In this document: positions 15,776-24,728 of the stretch, in pieces
How positions within the stretch are numbered: the first letter of the stretch is position 1
Layout of the letters: every line of letters begins with the position of its first letter
From: Puniceicoccales bacterium
Lineage (GTDB): Bacteria > Verrucomicrobiota > Verrucomicrobiia > Opitutales > UBA953
Reading direction: 5' to 3'
DNA length: 46,392 bases
Assembly (NCBI GenBank): GCA_031273045.1
Contig: JAISSQ010000043.1
Span: forward strand, 1-46,392
Program-made: the position numbers and the translations under genes
The notes under the pieces: generated by a model
Seen by the model: the letters and a program-made list of their open reading frames with translations, nothing else
The model's database searches: none
Told to the model about the DNA's origin: nothing

Positions 15776-18403
15776 TTAGGTGCCTTGTTCCGTTGCCGGT
15801 GCTTGTTGCGTCGCCGGAACCGAGGGCTCCATCAGCGATGTTTCCGTCGTCGGTGCCTCTGCCTCCGGTGCTTCCGGCACCGGTGTTTGGGTGCCGGCGG
15901 GTTGCTCGGCGGGTGTTTCGGCGGCGGGCTGTTCGGCGGGCGGTTCAGTGCTGGCGGGGTGCTCGGAGGACTGCTCGGTGGCGGCGGGTTGTTCTGCTGG
16001 CGGTTCTGCGGGTTGTTGGGCGGGAGTTTCGGCGGGAGTTTCCGCCGGCGGTTCGGTTGAGGTTTCGGACGGCGTTTCGGACGGCGTTGTTGCCGGTGGT
16101 TTTTCGGAGGCGGGGAGGCGGCGGTTTTTTCCGCGACGGCGACCGGTGCGGTCGAAGTTTTTGGCGGTTTCGGCGTTATTGCCGGAGGCGGAGGCGTCGG
16201 TGCCGGTGGTTCCGGCGGCTTCGGTTTCGGAGAGGGCTTCTGCGATGGGGTTCGCGGTGCGTTTGGGGGCGGGACCGTTGGGGCGGCGGTGCAGGGGGGC
16301 GTTCTTCTCGTTGGCTTTTCGGTTTGCGGCGGCGGCGGCTTCGCGGGCGCGCAGTTGTTCGGGCGAGAGGACTGGGTTGGCGTAGAGGCGACCGTCGGAG
16401 AATTCGGTGACGTATCCCTCGGAGACGAGCCAGCGCAGGGTTTGGAGCAGTTCGCGGACGGCAGGGTTGGAGGAGTCGGTTGCGGTTTCGGGGAGAATGG
16501 CGTCCTCCGGCTCGGCGGGGGCGGGCGGTTCGGCGGGGGCAGAGGCGTCACCGGCAGGGGCGGCGGTTGCACCGGCGGCATCACCGGTGGTGGCGGGTGT
16601 TGTTTCGGCGGTGGGTGTTTCCGTTGGTGCGGGAGCGGACGTTGTCGGCTCTGCCGGTGCCACTGCCGGTGCGCTCGTTTCGGACGGCGTTTCCGCAACC
16701 GGCGTTTCCGCTACCGGTGCTTCCGTTGTTGCCGGTGTTGTTTCGGGCGTCGTTGCGTGCGTCAGCGGAGTTGCCTCCGTTGCTGCCGGTGCTTCCGCCG
16801 TCACCGGTGGTTCCGCCTCCGCTGCCGGTGCCGCCGGTGCCGCCGTCTCCGCCGGCACCGCCGCTGTCGTTTTGGCGTCGTCGGTTTTGCGTTCGCGGGG
16901 CTGTTTTTTCTTACGGGGGCGCAGGCCGAGGAATCGTTCGGGCAGTTCGAGGACGTTCACGTAGGGCGTTTCCTCGACGAAGTCGAAGACGCGCTGGATG
17001 GACTCGGCGAAGATGGTGCCCGGGACGCGGAATTTGCGTTCGACGATGGAGACGAGGGTGACGTCCTTGGAGGAGCGTTTGTAGAGGACGAAGCCGAGTT
17101 TGCGCAGCCGTCCGCGCAAACTGTTCGAGGTGACGAGGGGGAAGTAGCGTTGGTCTTCGAGCGCGGTGTCTATGGCGGAGCGCAGAGGTCCGAAGGGCAG
17201 GGATTCGAGTGCTTTGCCGGGGAAGCGCACGGAGGTGGTGGCGCGCACGACCTTGTCGCGCCGGTGTTCGAGCAGGAAGGCGCGCGCTTGCTGGAGCGTG
17301 TCGAAGTGCTCCGGTTCGCCCTCGGCGCGGTCGAGCACCTTGTAGCGCGTGGCCTGCGTCATGCGTTGCAGCCATGCGTCAATCTGCTCCTTGTCGCGGA
17401 CGGATTCGATGCGCGAGGTGAAGCGCAGGAACGGGACGCTTGGGAGGCGGGCGGCGTGGTGTTCGCGCAGGGTTTGCTGGTAGGCGTGGTGGTTGGGCGC
17501 GCCGAGGATTTCGCCGGTCATGCCGCAGCGCGAAACCATGAGGAAGTTGCCCTTGGGCGGCTCGACGGTGACGGTCTCGCGCTCGAAAAACTTGTCGAGG
17601 TGCTTGTGCAGGACGTGCGCGACGGCGTCCTGTTCGGAGAGGAACGGCAGTTGGTCGGGGACGGACTGCCAGAGGCGGGCGTTCGGGTCGCGGTCGGCGT
17701 TGAACGGGCGGCAGGCGACGACGAACCGCTCCGGTTTTTCGAGGATGAGCGAGGCAATCTCGAAGAGGTCGTAAGTGCGCATCGAGGACTTGATGGCCTT
17801 TACGAGGACGCCGAACGGTTTCTCTTCGGGGTAGAAGGTGATTTCGGCGATGGGCGAGGGGCGCGCCGAGGCGAAGGCGTCGCCGGTGGGGAATTCTCCG
17901 CCGCGCCGCCAGCCGCCGCCGAAGCCGCGCCGAGGTGGACGGGAGTCGCCGCCGCCGCCGGAGTCGTCGCGTCGCGGACCGCGTCCGCGTCCGCCGCCGA
18001 AGCCGCCGCCGCCGAAGCCGCGACCGCCCTCGCGGTTGCCGAAGTTTCCGCCGCCGAAGTTCCCGCCTTGACGCGGCGCGCCGCCGAAGTTGCCGCCGGT
18101 GCCGCTGGTGCCGCCGGTGCTACCGCCGCCGGTGCCGCCTCCGAAGTTTCCGCCTTCGCGGCGGGGCGGACGGTTTCCGCCGCTGTCGCGGCGCGGACCG
18201 CGATTGTCGCCGCCAAAGCCGCCGCCGCCGAATCCCCGGCGCGGGCGGTCGCCGCCGAACGAGCGTGAGTCGCCGTCCTTGAAATGCTTGGGCGCGGAGG
18301 GTGCGCGCGGCGTCGTGCTTGTCGCCCAGTCCGGGCCGAAACTAAGCGTTTGGATGTCTGTCAAGTTGGGGCTTGCCCCTTGGGTGTTGTCGCTGGCTGG
18401 CAT
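15776..18403 (-). CDS. Large disordered RG/GG-rich protein with a conserved-looking core, possibly RNA-binding
   Basis: I do not recognise a named family. The 875-residue product has four parts. About 1-175 is RG/FGGG-rich (GFGGGGFGGDNRGPRR and similar), like the disordered RNA-binding tails of RGG proteins. About 178-500 is a well-mixed globular region (ITFYPEEKPFGVLVKAIKSS...). About 500-640 is an Ala/Pro/Thr/Glu-rich linker. A small segment RELLQTLRWLVSEGYVTEFSDG resembles a winged helix, followed by a basic stretch (RRRGKNRRLP) and a long PAETPAEQPAE-type repeat tail. Arg and Lys cluster near both ends. No signal peptide or membrane helix is seen, so it should be cytoplasmic. The ATG at 18403 follows a leader hairpin and excludes a repeat-rich upstream stretch. 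A role in RNA binding is inference. Confidence 0.75.
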   Translation of the reverse strand: MPASDNTQGASPNLTDIQTLSFGPDWATSTTPRAPSAPKHFKDGDSRSFGGDRPRRGFGGGGFGGDNRGPRRDSGGNRPPRREGGNFGGGTGGGSTGGTSGTGGNFGGAPRQGGNFGGGNFGNREGGRGFGGGGFGGGRGRGPRRDDSGGGGDSRPPRRGFGGGWRRGGEFPTGDAFASARPSPIAEITFYPEEKPFGVLVKAIKSSMRTYDLFEIASLILEKPERFVVACRPFNADRDPNARLWQSVPDQLPFLSEQDAVAHVLHKHLDKFFERETVTVEPPKGNFLMVSRCGMTGEILGAPNHHAYQQTLREHHAARLPSVPFLRFTSRIESVRDKEQIDAWLQRMTQATRYKVLDRAEGEPEHFDTLQQARAFLLEHRRDKVVRATTSVRFPGKALESLPFGPLRSAIDTALEDQRYFPLVTSNSLRGRLRKLGFVLYKRSSKDVTLVSIVERKFRVPGTIFAESIQRVFDFVEETPYVNVLELPERFLGLRPRKKKQPRERKTDDAKTTAAVPAETAAPAAPAAEAEPPVTAEAPAATEATPLTHATTPETTPATTEAPVAETPVAETPSETSAPAVAPAEPTTSAPAPTETPTAETTPATTGDAAGATAAPAGDASAPAEPPAPAEPEDAILPETATDSSNPAVRELLQTLRWLVSEGYVTEFSDGRLYANPVLSPEQLRAREAAAAANRKANEKNAPLHRRPNGPAPKRTANPIAEALSETEAAGTTGTDASASGNNAETAKNFDRTGRRRGKNRRLPASEKPPATTPSETPSETSTEPPAETPAETPAQQPAEPPAEQPAATEQSSEHPASTEPPAEQPAAETPAEQPAGTQTPVPEAPEAEAPTTETSLMEPSVPATQQAPATEQGT

Positions 18404-18419
18404 GTTGTCGCCTGTTGAA

Positions 18420-18444
18420 GTTTTCCCGCAGGAAGGCGGAAAAC
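18420..18444 (-). promoter_or_regulatory. Leader hairpin upstream of the RG/GG-rich protein gene
   Basis: On the transcribed (minus) strand a perfect 7-bp stem, GTTTTCC paired with GGAAAAC, encloses an 11-nt loop and ends 16 nt before the ATG at 18403. A second small dyad, CAACA/TGTTG, lies at 18456-18469 in the same divergent region. The hairpin could affect translation, or the DNA dyad could be an operator. Both ideas are inference. Confidence 0.45.
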
Positions 18445-18542
18445 ACGGGGCGAGACAACATTTCTGTTGCGCGTGAGAGCCGGTGCCGCCGGTGCTGGCG
18501 GCGCGTTTGGAACCGCCGCCGGCGGTGTGTGTCTGCCGCGCC

Positions 18543-19460
18543 ATGCCCGCCTCGAACCGTCGTGAATTTCTCCGTGCCGGCGCCGCCGGTCTGACCGCGT
18601 TGACGCTCGCGCCCCTCGCCGCCGAAGCCGCCGCCAAGCCGGAACCCAAGCCCGGTGCCGGCACCGGCACCGCCGCCGGTGCGCTCAAAATCGTCCCGCT
18701 CGGCGCGACCGGCATCCGCGTTTCGCAAATCGCGTTCGGCACCGGCACCGTCGGCTACAACAAGTCCTCGAACCAGACGCGGCGCGGTATGGCGAACTTC
18801 GTCGCGCTCGCCCGCCACGCTTACGCGCGCGGCGTGCGCTACTTCGACATGGCGGACAGTTACGGTTCGCAGCCCTTCGTGGCGCAGGCGGTGCGCGGGC
18901 TGCCGCGCGCGGAAATCGTCCTCGGAACGAAAATCTGGACGGAGCCGGACGCGCGCGGGCAGTTCCGCCAAATCCCGCGAACCATCGAGCGCATCCGGCG
19001 CGAACTCGAAAGCGACTACGTGGACATCCTGCTTATGCACTGCATGATGCGCGGCGGCTGGAGCCGCGACCGCAAGGGTTCGATGGACGCCTTCTCGGAG
19101 GCGAAGGCGGCGGGGAAGGTGCGCGCCGTCGGCGTCTCCTGCCACAATTGGGACGCGCTCGTCGAGGCGGTCGAGACGCCGTGGGTGGACGTGATTATGG
19201 CGCGCGTGAACCCGTTCGGCACGCACCTCGACAACAAGCCGGAGACGGTCGCGGCGCTGCTGCGCAAGGCGTCCGCCGCCGGTAAGGGCATCGTCGGGAT
19301 GAAGATTTTCGGCGAGGGTCGGAACATCACCGAGGCGGAGCGCGAGCGCTCGATTGCGTTCGCGCTGCGCGAGGCGCGCGTGCCCTGCATGACGCTCGGC
19401 ATGGAGAAAGCCGAATACGTGGACGACGCCGTCGAGCGGGTCATCCGGCTTTCGGCATGA
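18543..19460 (+). CDS. Tat-exported aldo/keto reductase
   Basis: The 305-residue protein opens with a twin-arginine signal (NRREFLRAGAAGLTALTLAPLAAEA) and a short Gly/Thr linker. It continues as an aldo/keto reductase TIM barrel: LGATGIRVSQIAFGTG, then catalytic Asp and Tyr in YFDMADSYGSQ, Lys in VLGTKIW and His in DILLMHC, which completes the usual DYKH tetrad. VGVSCHN and the late GIVGMKIFGEG also fit the family. Substrate and cofactor partner are unknown. Tat export suggests the protein folds with its nicotinamide cofactor before export. It diverges from the RG/GG-rich gene and converges on the GH29 gene with only 19 bp between stops. Similar exported reductases in PVC bacteria sit in glycan-degradation neighbourhoods. 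Confidence 0.9.
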   Translation: MPASNRREFLRAGAAGLTALTLAPLAAEAAAKPEPKPGAGTGTAAGALKIVPLGATGIRVSQIAFGTGTVGYNKSSNQTRRGMANFVALARHAYARGVRYFDMADSYGSQPFVAQAVRGLPRAEIVLGTKIWTEPDARGQFRQIPRTIERIRRELESDYVDILLMHCMMRGGWSRDRKGSMDAFSEAKAAGKVRAVGVSCHNWDALVEAVETPWVDVIMARVNPFGTHLDNKPETVAALLRKASAAGKGIVGMKIFGEGRNITEAERERSIAFALREARVPCMTLGMEKAEYVDDAVERVIRLSA

Positions 19461-19479
19461 GGCGGGCGGTGCCGGCGGG

Positions 19480-20940
19480 CTATTTCGCGGTGCTTTCCAC
19501 GGCGAATGCGGAGAACGTTCGCAGCACCGGCGGCGCTTTGCTCTTCGTGATTTCGAGGCGGACGGCGTTGAGCGTCACCGGCGCGAAGCGAACGATGCGC
19601 TTGTGCCCGATGTTCGTGCCGCGGGCGAGTTCGCGCCATTCGCCGGCGGCGGTTTTCCCTTTGATGACGTATTCGAGGACGCGCTCGCCGAGGGCGATTT
19701 CCTCTTGGAGGACGAGGCGGTCAACGCTTGCCGGCGCGGTGAGTTCGAGCGTGAGCGCGTTGCCGGCGGAGTCGCCGGTGATGGTTTTCGCCGGCAGCGG
19801 CGAGCCGTAGAGACGTTTCACCGCCGCGCCGAATTCCGCCATGCGCTTCACGTCGGCGTCGGGCACGAGACCGCGCGGGTCAACGACAATGCCGAGCAGC
19901 ATGTTGGCGTTTCTGCCGACGCTCCACTCGTAGCGTTGGAGCAGTTTGTCGAGGTCGAGGACGCGGTCACGCTGGTCGGCGCGCCAGAACCAGCCGTCAA
20001 CCCCGCGAATGAGCCGCAGCGGAAAATCGGCCTCGCCCGGACACCACCGGGCTTCGAGCGGCGCGCCGTGGAGGCCTTTGATTTCGGTGGTGCCGTTCGC
20101 GTTCGTGGTCTCGCGAGCCGTCGCCCAACACGGGTCGGGGGCGACGCCGTTTTCGTTGCCGACCCAGCGGATGAGGTTCGTGAACTCGGCGGGTCCTTGG
20201 AACACGATGGCGTTGGGCTGCAACTTGCGCAGGAGGCCGGCGGCGTCGGGACCGCCCTTGCTCTTGGCGAGCACGCCGCCGTCGAACCAGATTTCAAAAA
20301 GTTCGCCGTAGTTCGTCCAAAGTTCGGTGAGTTGCTGCTCGACGATTTCGGTGTAGCGCTTCTGCGTCACCGGCGACGACGGTTTGACGCGCCCCGGGTC
20401 GTCAACGTGCAGGAAACCGTTCGCCGACGAACTCGCGTAGATGCCGGGCTTGATGCCGTATTTTTTGCACGAGGCGACGAACTCGGCGACGATGTCGCCC
20501 TTGCCGTTTTTGTAGGGCGAGTTTTTGACGCTGTATTCGTGCGCGGCGGTCGGCCACAGCGAAAAACCGGAGCAGTGTTTTGCGACGAGCACGGCGTATT
20601 TCGCGCCCATCTTCGCGGAGGCGGCGAGCCACTGGTCGGTGTCGAGCGCGGTCGGCGCGAACGAACTCGCCGGCGGATGCGTTCCCCACCGGCGGAAGTT
20701 GTAGCGCGGATGAAACACCGGCATGTCGAAGTGAAACATCACGCCGATTTCGGCATCCGCCCACTCGACCTGCGCCGGCGTCGGGATGACAAGCGCGGCG
20801 GCGGGCGCGGAGTTTGGAGTTTGGAGTTTGGAGTTTGGAGTTGGCGCGGCGGGCGCGGCATTGGCACCGGTGGCGGCTATGGCGGCGGCGGCGAATGCAC
20901 CGGCGGCGATGCGAGCGAGTTTTGCGAGAGGGGAAGACAT
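19480..20940 (-). CDS. Secreted alpha-L-fucosidase, GH29
   Basis: Predicted to release alpha-linked L-fucose from glycans outside the cytoplasm. The 486-residue protein has a signal peptide (about 1-29). A short segment coded by GAGTTTG heptamers follows (TPNSKLQTPNSAP on this strand), then the GH29 catalytic domain: GVMFHFDMPVFHPRYNF, KYAVLVAKHCSGFSLWPT, FVASCKKYGIKPGIYAS and the nucleophile Asp220 in LFEIWFDGG. The region after about 380 is a C-terminal beta domain with LVLQEEIALGERVLEYVIKG. The ATG at 20940 begins the signal peptide. It lies 38 bp downstream of the HzsA-like gene on the same strand, so co-transcription is likely. Confidence 0.92.
   Translation of the reverse strand: MSSPLAKLARIAAGAFAAAAIAATGANAAPAAPTPNSKLQTPNSAPAAALVIPTPAQVEWADAEIGVMFHFDMPVFHPRYNFRRWGTHPPASSFAPTALDTDQWLAASAKMGAKYAVLVAKHCSGFSLWPTAAHEYSVKNSPYKNGKGDIVAEFVASCKKYGIKPGIYASSSANGFLHVDDPGRVKPSSPVTQKRYTEIVEQQLTELWTNYGELFEIWFDGGVLAKSKGGPDAAGLLRKLQPNAIVFQGPAEFTNLIRWVGNENGVAPDPCWATARETTNANGTTEIKGLHGAPLEARWCPGEADFPLRLIRGVDGWFWRADQRDRVLDLDKLLQRYEWSVGRNANMLLGIVVDPRGLVPDADVKRMAEFGAAVKRLYGSPLPAKTITGDSAGNALTLELTAPASVDRLVLQEEIALGERVLEYVIKGKTAAGEWRELARGTNIGHKRIVRFAPVTLNAVRLEITKSKAPPVLRTFSAFAVESTAK
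20810..20843. repeat. GAGTTTG heptamer array in the GH29 N-terminal coding region
   Basis: Four to five tandem GAGTTTG heptamers (CAAACTC on the coding strand) encode TPNSKLQTPNSAP between the signal peptide and the catalytic domain of the fucosidase. Confidence 0.88.
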
Positions 20941-20978
20941 TTTGTCCGAAACACGCGTTGCGCCGCACCGGTTCCCCG

Positions 20979-23396
20979 TCAAGGCGCGTTCCCCGCCGCC
21001 GCCGCCGGTGGTGGTTCGGGGGCGATGGCTTCGGCGGCGGTGTATTCGCGGCGGAAGTCGGGGCGGGATTTTTGCGAGAGGTTGCGCGCGCCCCAATAGG
21101 TGCCGTGGTATTGGGCATTGGTGTCAATCCAGTTGGTGACGCGCAGGATTTCCGCGGGCGTGAGCGCGGCGAGGGGTTTGGTGTGGGTGGCGCGGAGTTT
21201 CGCGGCGCGGGCGGCGACGGCGGGGTTGGGGGGCGCGATGGCGGGGTCGAGGAGGGCGGCGAGGACGGAGCCGTAGGAGCCGACGGTTTTCGCGGGGAGG
21301 TAGTGGATGTTGCCGGGCTTGGGGTGGTTCTCGCCGATGATGTGTCCGAGCAGCGCGGCGCGGCGCGCGAGCAATTGTTCGTAGGAGGTGTTGAAGAGGG
21401 TCGTGAGCGAACCGCCCAAATCCAGTCCGCCCGCGGGTTTTTTGCCGCCGGTGGCGCTGTGGCACGAGACGCAGTGCTTGTCCCAGACGGGCTGGACGAG
21501 GGCGGGGTAACTCAACGTGTGCGAGGCGGCGGTTTCGCCGGGTTGCGCCACCGGCAGCGCGGGGGCGCGGCGCATGGCGAGCGGGGTCGAGGCGGAGGGG
21601 CGGCCGGGGGTCTGCGAGGACGCTTCGTGGCAGCCGACGCACGAGCGGACTTCGCCGGGCATGTAGTTGACGTAGGTGCGCTCGCTTTGGAGCGAGCGGT
21701 AGTTGGCGTCGAGGGCTTGGAGGATGATGGCGCGACCGGCGGGGACGAGGAAGCGGGCGGAGCCGTCGGGTTCGACGGGGACGACGCCGTGCTGGATTTT
21801 CAAGCCGAGGTGGGTGTCCTTGGTGACGACGGCGTGCTGCTGGTCGTATTCGTCAACGGAGGGTTTGCGGCGGGCGCCCCACGGGCGGGGGACTTGTTCG
21901 AGGACGCGGAGGTATTTCACGCTGCCGGCGGCGACGTTCTCCATGCCTTTGTAAACGTCGGTGACGATGCACTCGGCGAGACCGCGCGCGGCGAGGTCGG
22001 GGTCGGTCTTTCCGGCGAGGGCGGGCGGTTCGGGGCGGGGGACGAGCGGGATGGGGCGGAAGGAGGAGAATTTTTTCGTGGCGAAGACCGGTTCGACGGC
22101 GCCGCCTTCGCGCAGGAGGTAGAGTTGGTAGGCGCGGGGGTCGTTCCACGCGGGGCCGGCGGGTTTGTGGGAGACGAGGAACTCGTCGCGCGAGAGCGGG
22201 AATGTTTCGCGGAAGAGCGGACCGTGGCCGCCCTTGTCGCGGTTCCAGCGGCCGCCGTTGAGGAAGTGGAAGCCGCCCTCGTCGCGGATGTCCACCGCCG
22301 GCGTGATGTAGGTCATCGGCGCGCGTGTGCGAATGTCCTTGGTGGTGTCCACGCGCACGACGGTGCCGACGCAGTTCTGCGGGTAATGGGGGGTGCCGGT
22401 GAAGACGAACTCGGTGCGCGAGCCGGGAATGGGGCGGCCGAAAATCATCGTGGTCGGGAACGCGACGTCGTTGCCATAGACCTCGGCGGAGCCGGTGCCG
22501 TCGGGGTTCACGGCCCAGAGGCATTTCACGGCGACGGCGCCCTTGTCCACGTATTCCCAGCGCGTGTAGAGGATGCGGCCGTCGGCGAGCGCCACCGGCG
22601 TGTGCTCGGAGAGCGCGCTGGTCGTGAGGCGGCGGAGGTTTTTGCCGTCGGCGTCAACGCGGTGCAGGTTGGTTGTGGTGAAGATGTCGGGGCCGTCGCA
22701 CAGGATTCCGAAATGGCAGCGCGTGGAGGCGAAGACGAAGCCGCCGCCGGGCAGGTAGCACGGGTCGAGGTCGTCGTTGGCGTGGTGGTATTTGCCGATG
22801 CGGAACCGCTTGCGCAGTTCCTTCTCGTCGGGCGCGTCGAAGGTGATTTGGCGCAGACCGGAGCCGTCGGTGCCGACCTCGAACAGGCGGTAGCCCTGCT
22901 GCTCGGACGGGCGGAAGGCGAAGACGATTCGCTTGGCGTCGAAGGAGACGTCGAACGCGCCATAGACCCCGCCGCGCAGCACCGGCGTGAGCCGCTGCGT
23001 TGTGGCGCGCTTCAGGTCGAGCACGTAGAGACCGCCGCCCGCCATCCACGGCGAGTTGACGTATTCGGTGTAGTAGTGGTTCGAGCCATAGGTCTTCCGC
23101 TGCACGAACGCGATGCGCTCAATGCCGCGCGCGAGCAGTTTGTCCCACGTTTTGCGCTCCGCCGGCGACGGCGCGTAAGGTTCGGGGGCGTCGGGACGGT
23201 TCGCGAGCAGCGCGGCGGCGGACAGTGTCGGCGCGTCCTGCGCGCGCGCCACCGGCGGCGCGAACGGCGACGTCACCGGCAACAGCGCGTCGCCACCGGT
23301 GGCGGCGATGGCGAAGGCGGCGAGCGCGAGAAACGGACGGAAGCAATGCGTGCGGGAAAGACAATGCGTGCGGGAGAGAAACGGGTGGATGCGCAT
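20979..23396 (-). CDS. Secreted HzsA-like protein with two CXXCH haem motifs
   Basis: The 805-residue exported protein shares its architecture with the N-terminal two thirds of the 7.6-11.2 kb protein but lacks the FGE-like domain. A signal sequence precedes propeller-type repeats (RIVFAFRPSEQQGYRLFEVGTDGSGLRQITF, ADGRILYTRWEYVDKG). Then comes the hydrazine synthase alpha-like segment VPVEPDGSARFLVPAGRAIILQALD, ending in MPGEVRSCVGCHEAS (Cys586), and a second c-type haem motif CVSCHSA (Cys642). These motifs predict covalent haem attachment outside the cytoplasm. The start is uncertain: the ATG at 23396 directly follows an AAGGAGG sequence, and an upstream ATG at 23453 is also possible. The signal contains a 15-bp tandem duplication (SRTHC twice). 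Function is unknown; the anammox reaction is very unlikely in this context. Confidence 0.85.
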   Translation of the reverse strand: MRIHPFLSRTHCLSRTHCFRPFLALAAFAIAATGGDALLPVTSPFAPPVARAQDAPTLSAAALLANRPDAPEPYAPSPAERKTWDKLLARGIERIAFVQRKTYGSNHYYTEYVNSPWMAGGGLYVLDLKRATTQRLTPVLRGGVYGAFDVSFDAKRIVFAFRPSEQQGYRLFEVGTDGSGLRQITFDAPDEKELRKRFRIGKYHHANDDLDPCYLPGGGFVFASTRCHFGILCDGPDIFTTTNLHRVDADGKNLRRLTTSALSEHTPVALADGRILYTRWEYVDKGAVAVKCLWAVNPDGTGSAEVYGNDVAFPTTMIFGRPIPGSRTEFVFTGTPHYPQNCVGTVVRVDTTKDIRTRAPMTYITPAVDIRDEGGFHFLNGGRWNRDKGGHGPLFRETFPLSRDEFLVSHKPAGPAWNDPRAYQLYLLREGGAVEPVFATKKFSSFRPIPLVPRPEPPALAGKTDPDLAARGLAECIVTDVYKGMENVAAGSVKYLRVLEQVPRPWGARRKPSVDEYDQQHAVVTKDTHLGLKIQHGVVPVEPDGSARFLVPAGRAIILQALDANYRSLQSERTYVNYMPGEVRSCVGCHEASSQTPGRPSASTPLAMRRAPALPVAQPGETAASHTLSYPALVQPVWDKHCVSCHSATGGKKPAGGLDLGGSLTTLFNTSYEQLLARRAALLGHIIGENHPKPGNIHYLPAKTVGSYGSVLAALLDPAIAPPNPAVAARAAKLRATHTKPLAALTPAEILRVTNWIDTNAQYHGTYWGARNLSQKSRPDFRREYTAAEAIAPEPPPAAAAGNAP

Positions 23397-23493
23397 GCCT
23401 CCTTGGGACAGGCGGCGCGGGCGCGGGTTGCGGGGGCAACGGAGCGGAATCACCGCCGCCGGTGTCGCGAAAAAAGCGCGCCGGAGCGCGCCG

Positions 23494-24711
23494 TCATGCC
23501 CTGCCGAGGACGAGGCAGGCGTTGTTGCCGCCGAAGGCGAAGGAGTTCGACAGGATGGCGGGCTTGCGGAGAAGCGTTGCCGGCGCGGTCACCAAGCCGA
23601 TGGGCGCGAGCGTGTCGTCGCGCGGGGCGGCGTCGGTGAAGACCTGCGCCGGCAGCGCGCTTTCGCGCCAGTCGTTCGCGCTGCCGGCGGCACCGGTGCT
23701 GTTCCACACGTAAGTTCCGTCGCCGGCAGTGGCATCGCCGGCGGTGAGCAGCGCGTGGCAGAGGGCGGCTTCGACCGCGCCGCACGCGCCGAGGGTGTGT
23801 CCGGTGAGGTGCTTGGTGGAGGAGCAGGGCGTCGCCGCGCCGAAGACGCGGTTCACCGCCGCGCTTTCCATCGAGTCGTTGAGCGCGGTGCCGGTGCCGT
23901 GGAGGTTGATGTAGCCGATGTCTTCGGGGGCGAGAGCGGCGTCGGCGAGCGCGGCACGCATTGCCTGTTCGGCGCCGGCACCGTCGGGGCGCGGGGCGGA
24001 CATGTGGTAGGCGTCGGAGGAGTCGCCGCCGCCGAGGAGTGCCACCGGTGCCTCGTCGCGCGTGAGCAGGGCGAGCGCGGCACCCTCGCCAATCGTGATG
24101 CCGTCGCGGTTTTGGGCGAACGGCCGGCAGCCGGTGAGCGAGAACGCTTCGAGGGCGTGGAAGCCGTTGAGGGTCATGCGGCACAGCGAGTCCGCGCCAC
24201 CGGCGATGACGGCGTCCACGGCACCGGCGCGCAACAGCCGCGCCCCGCTGATGAGGGCGCGCGCGCTCGACGAGCAGGCGGTCGAAATCGTGTAGCAGGG
24301 TCCCGTGACGCCGAGCCACTCGGCGAGGAAGCCGGCGGTGGCGCCGAATTCCTGCTGCAAATAGTGGTAGTGCGCGGGGGCGGCACCGGTGGCGCGCTTC
24401 GCGGCCTCGGCAATCTCGCCCTCCTCGATGCCGGACGTGCTCGTGCCGAGGATGACGGCGACGCGCGCGGGACCGTGGCGCGCGATGGCGGCGTCAACGG
24501 CGGCGCGAATTGGCGCGAGTGCGGCGAGCAGGAGACGGTTGTTGCGCGAGTCGTGGCGCTCCCACGCGGCGGGGATTTCGGGCAACGGGGCGTCAACGGC
24601 GGCGACGGGGGCGCTCTTGCCGTCCACGAGCCAGCCGTCGAGGCGGGTCTTTCCGGCGGCACCGGTGATGGAGGATATGGCGTTGATGAAAATTTTGGGG
24701 CGGGGGGACAT
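23494..24711 (-). CDS. Beta-ketoacyl-ACP synthase, FabB/FabF-like
   Basis: Condenses malonyl-ACP with an acyl primer. The 405-residue protein is a complete thiolase-fold ketosynthase: Cys146 in TISTACSSSARA, His in NLHGTGTALNDSMES, His in TKHLTGHTLGACGAVEAAL, and the C-terminal SNSFAFGGNNACLVLG. The active-site triad is Cys-His-His, as in elongating enzymes. The NSFAFGGNNACL ending also occurs in ketosynthases of aryl-polyene clusters, but no acyl carrier protein or ketoreductase gene lies in the window. It begins 17 bp after the stop of feoB on the same strand, so it is probably part of the feo transcript, which is an unusual pairing. Inserts such as TAGDATAGDGT are coded by the genome's GCCGGT repeats. 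Confidence 0.9.
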   Translation of the reverse strand: MSPRPKIFINAISSITGAAGKTRLDGWLVDGKSAPVAAVDAPLPEIPAAWERHDSRNNRLLLAALAPIRAAVDAAIARHGPARVAVILGTSTSGIEEGEIAEAAKRATGAAPAHYHYLQQEFGATAGFLAEWLGVTGPCYTISTACSSSARALISGARLLRAGAVDAVIAGGADSLCRMTLNGFHALEAFSLTGCRPFAQNRDGITIGEGAALALLTRDEAPVALLGGGDSSDAYHMSAPRPDGAGAEQAMRAALADAALAPEDIGYINLHGTGTALNDSMESAAVNRVFGAATPCSSTKHLTGHTLGACGAVEAALCHALLTAGDATAGDGTYVWNSTGAAGSANDWRESALPAQVFTDAAPRDDTLAPIGLVTAPATLLRKPAILSNSFAFGGNNACLVLGRA

Positions 24712-24728
24712 TGGGGCGGCGGTGGCGT

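Noticed and set aside
7591-23396. Evidence for anammox from hydrazine-synthase-like proteins
   Set aside because: Only the alpha-like middle domain is shared. HzsB/HzsC-like subunits and other anammox genes are absent, and such HzsA-like proteins are common in non-anammox PVC bacteria.
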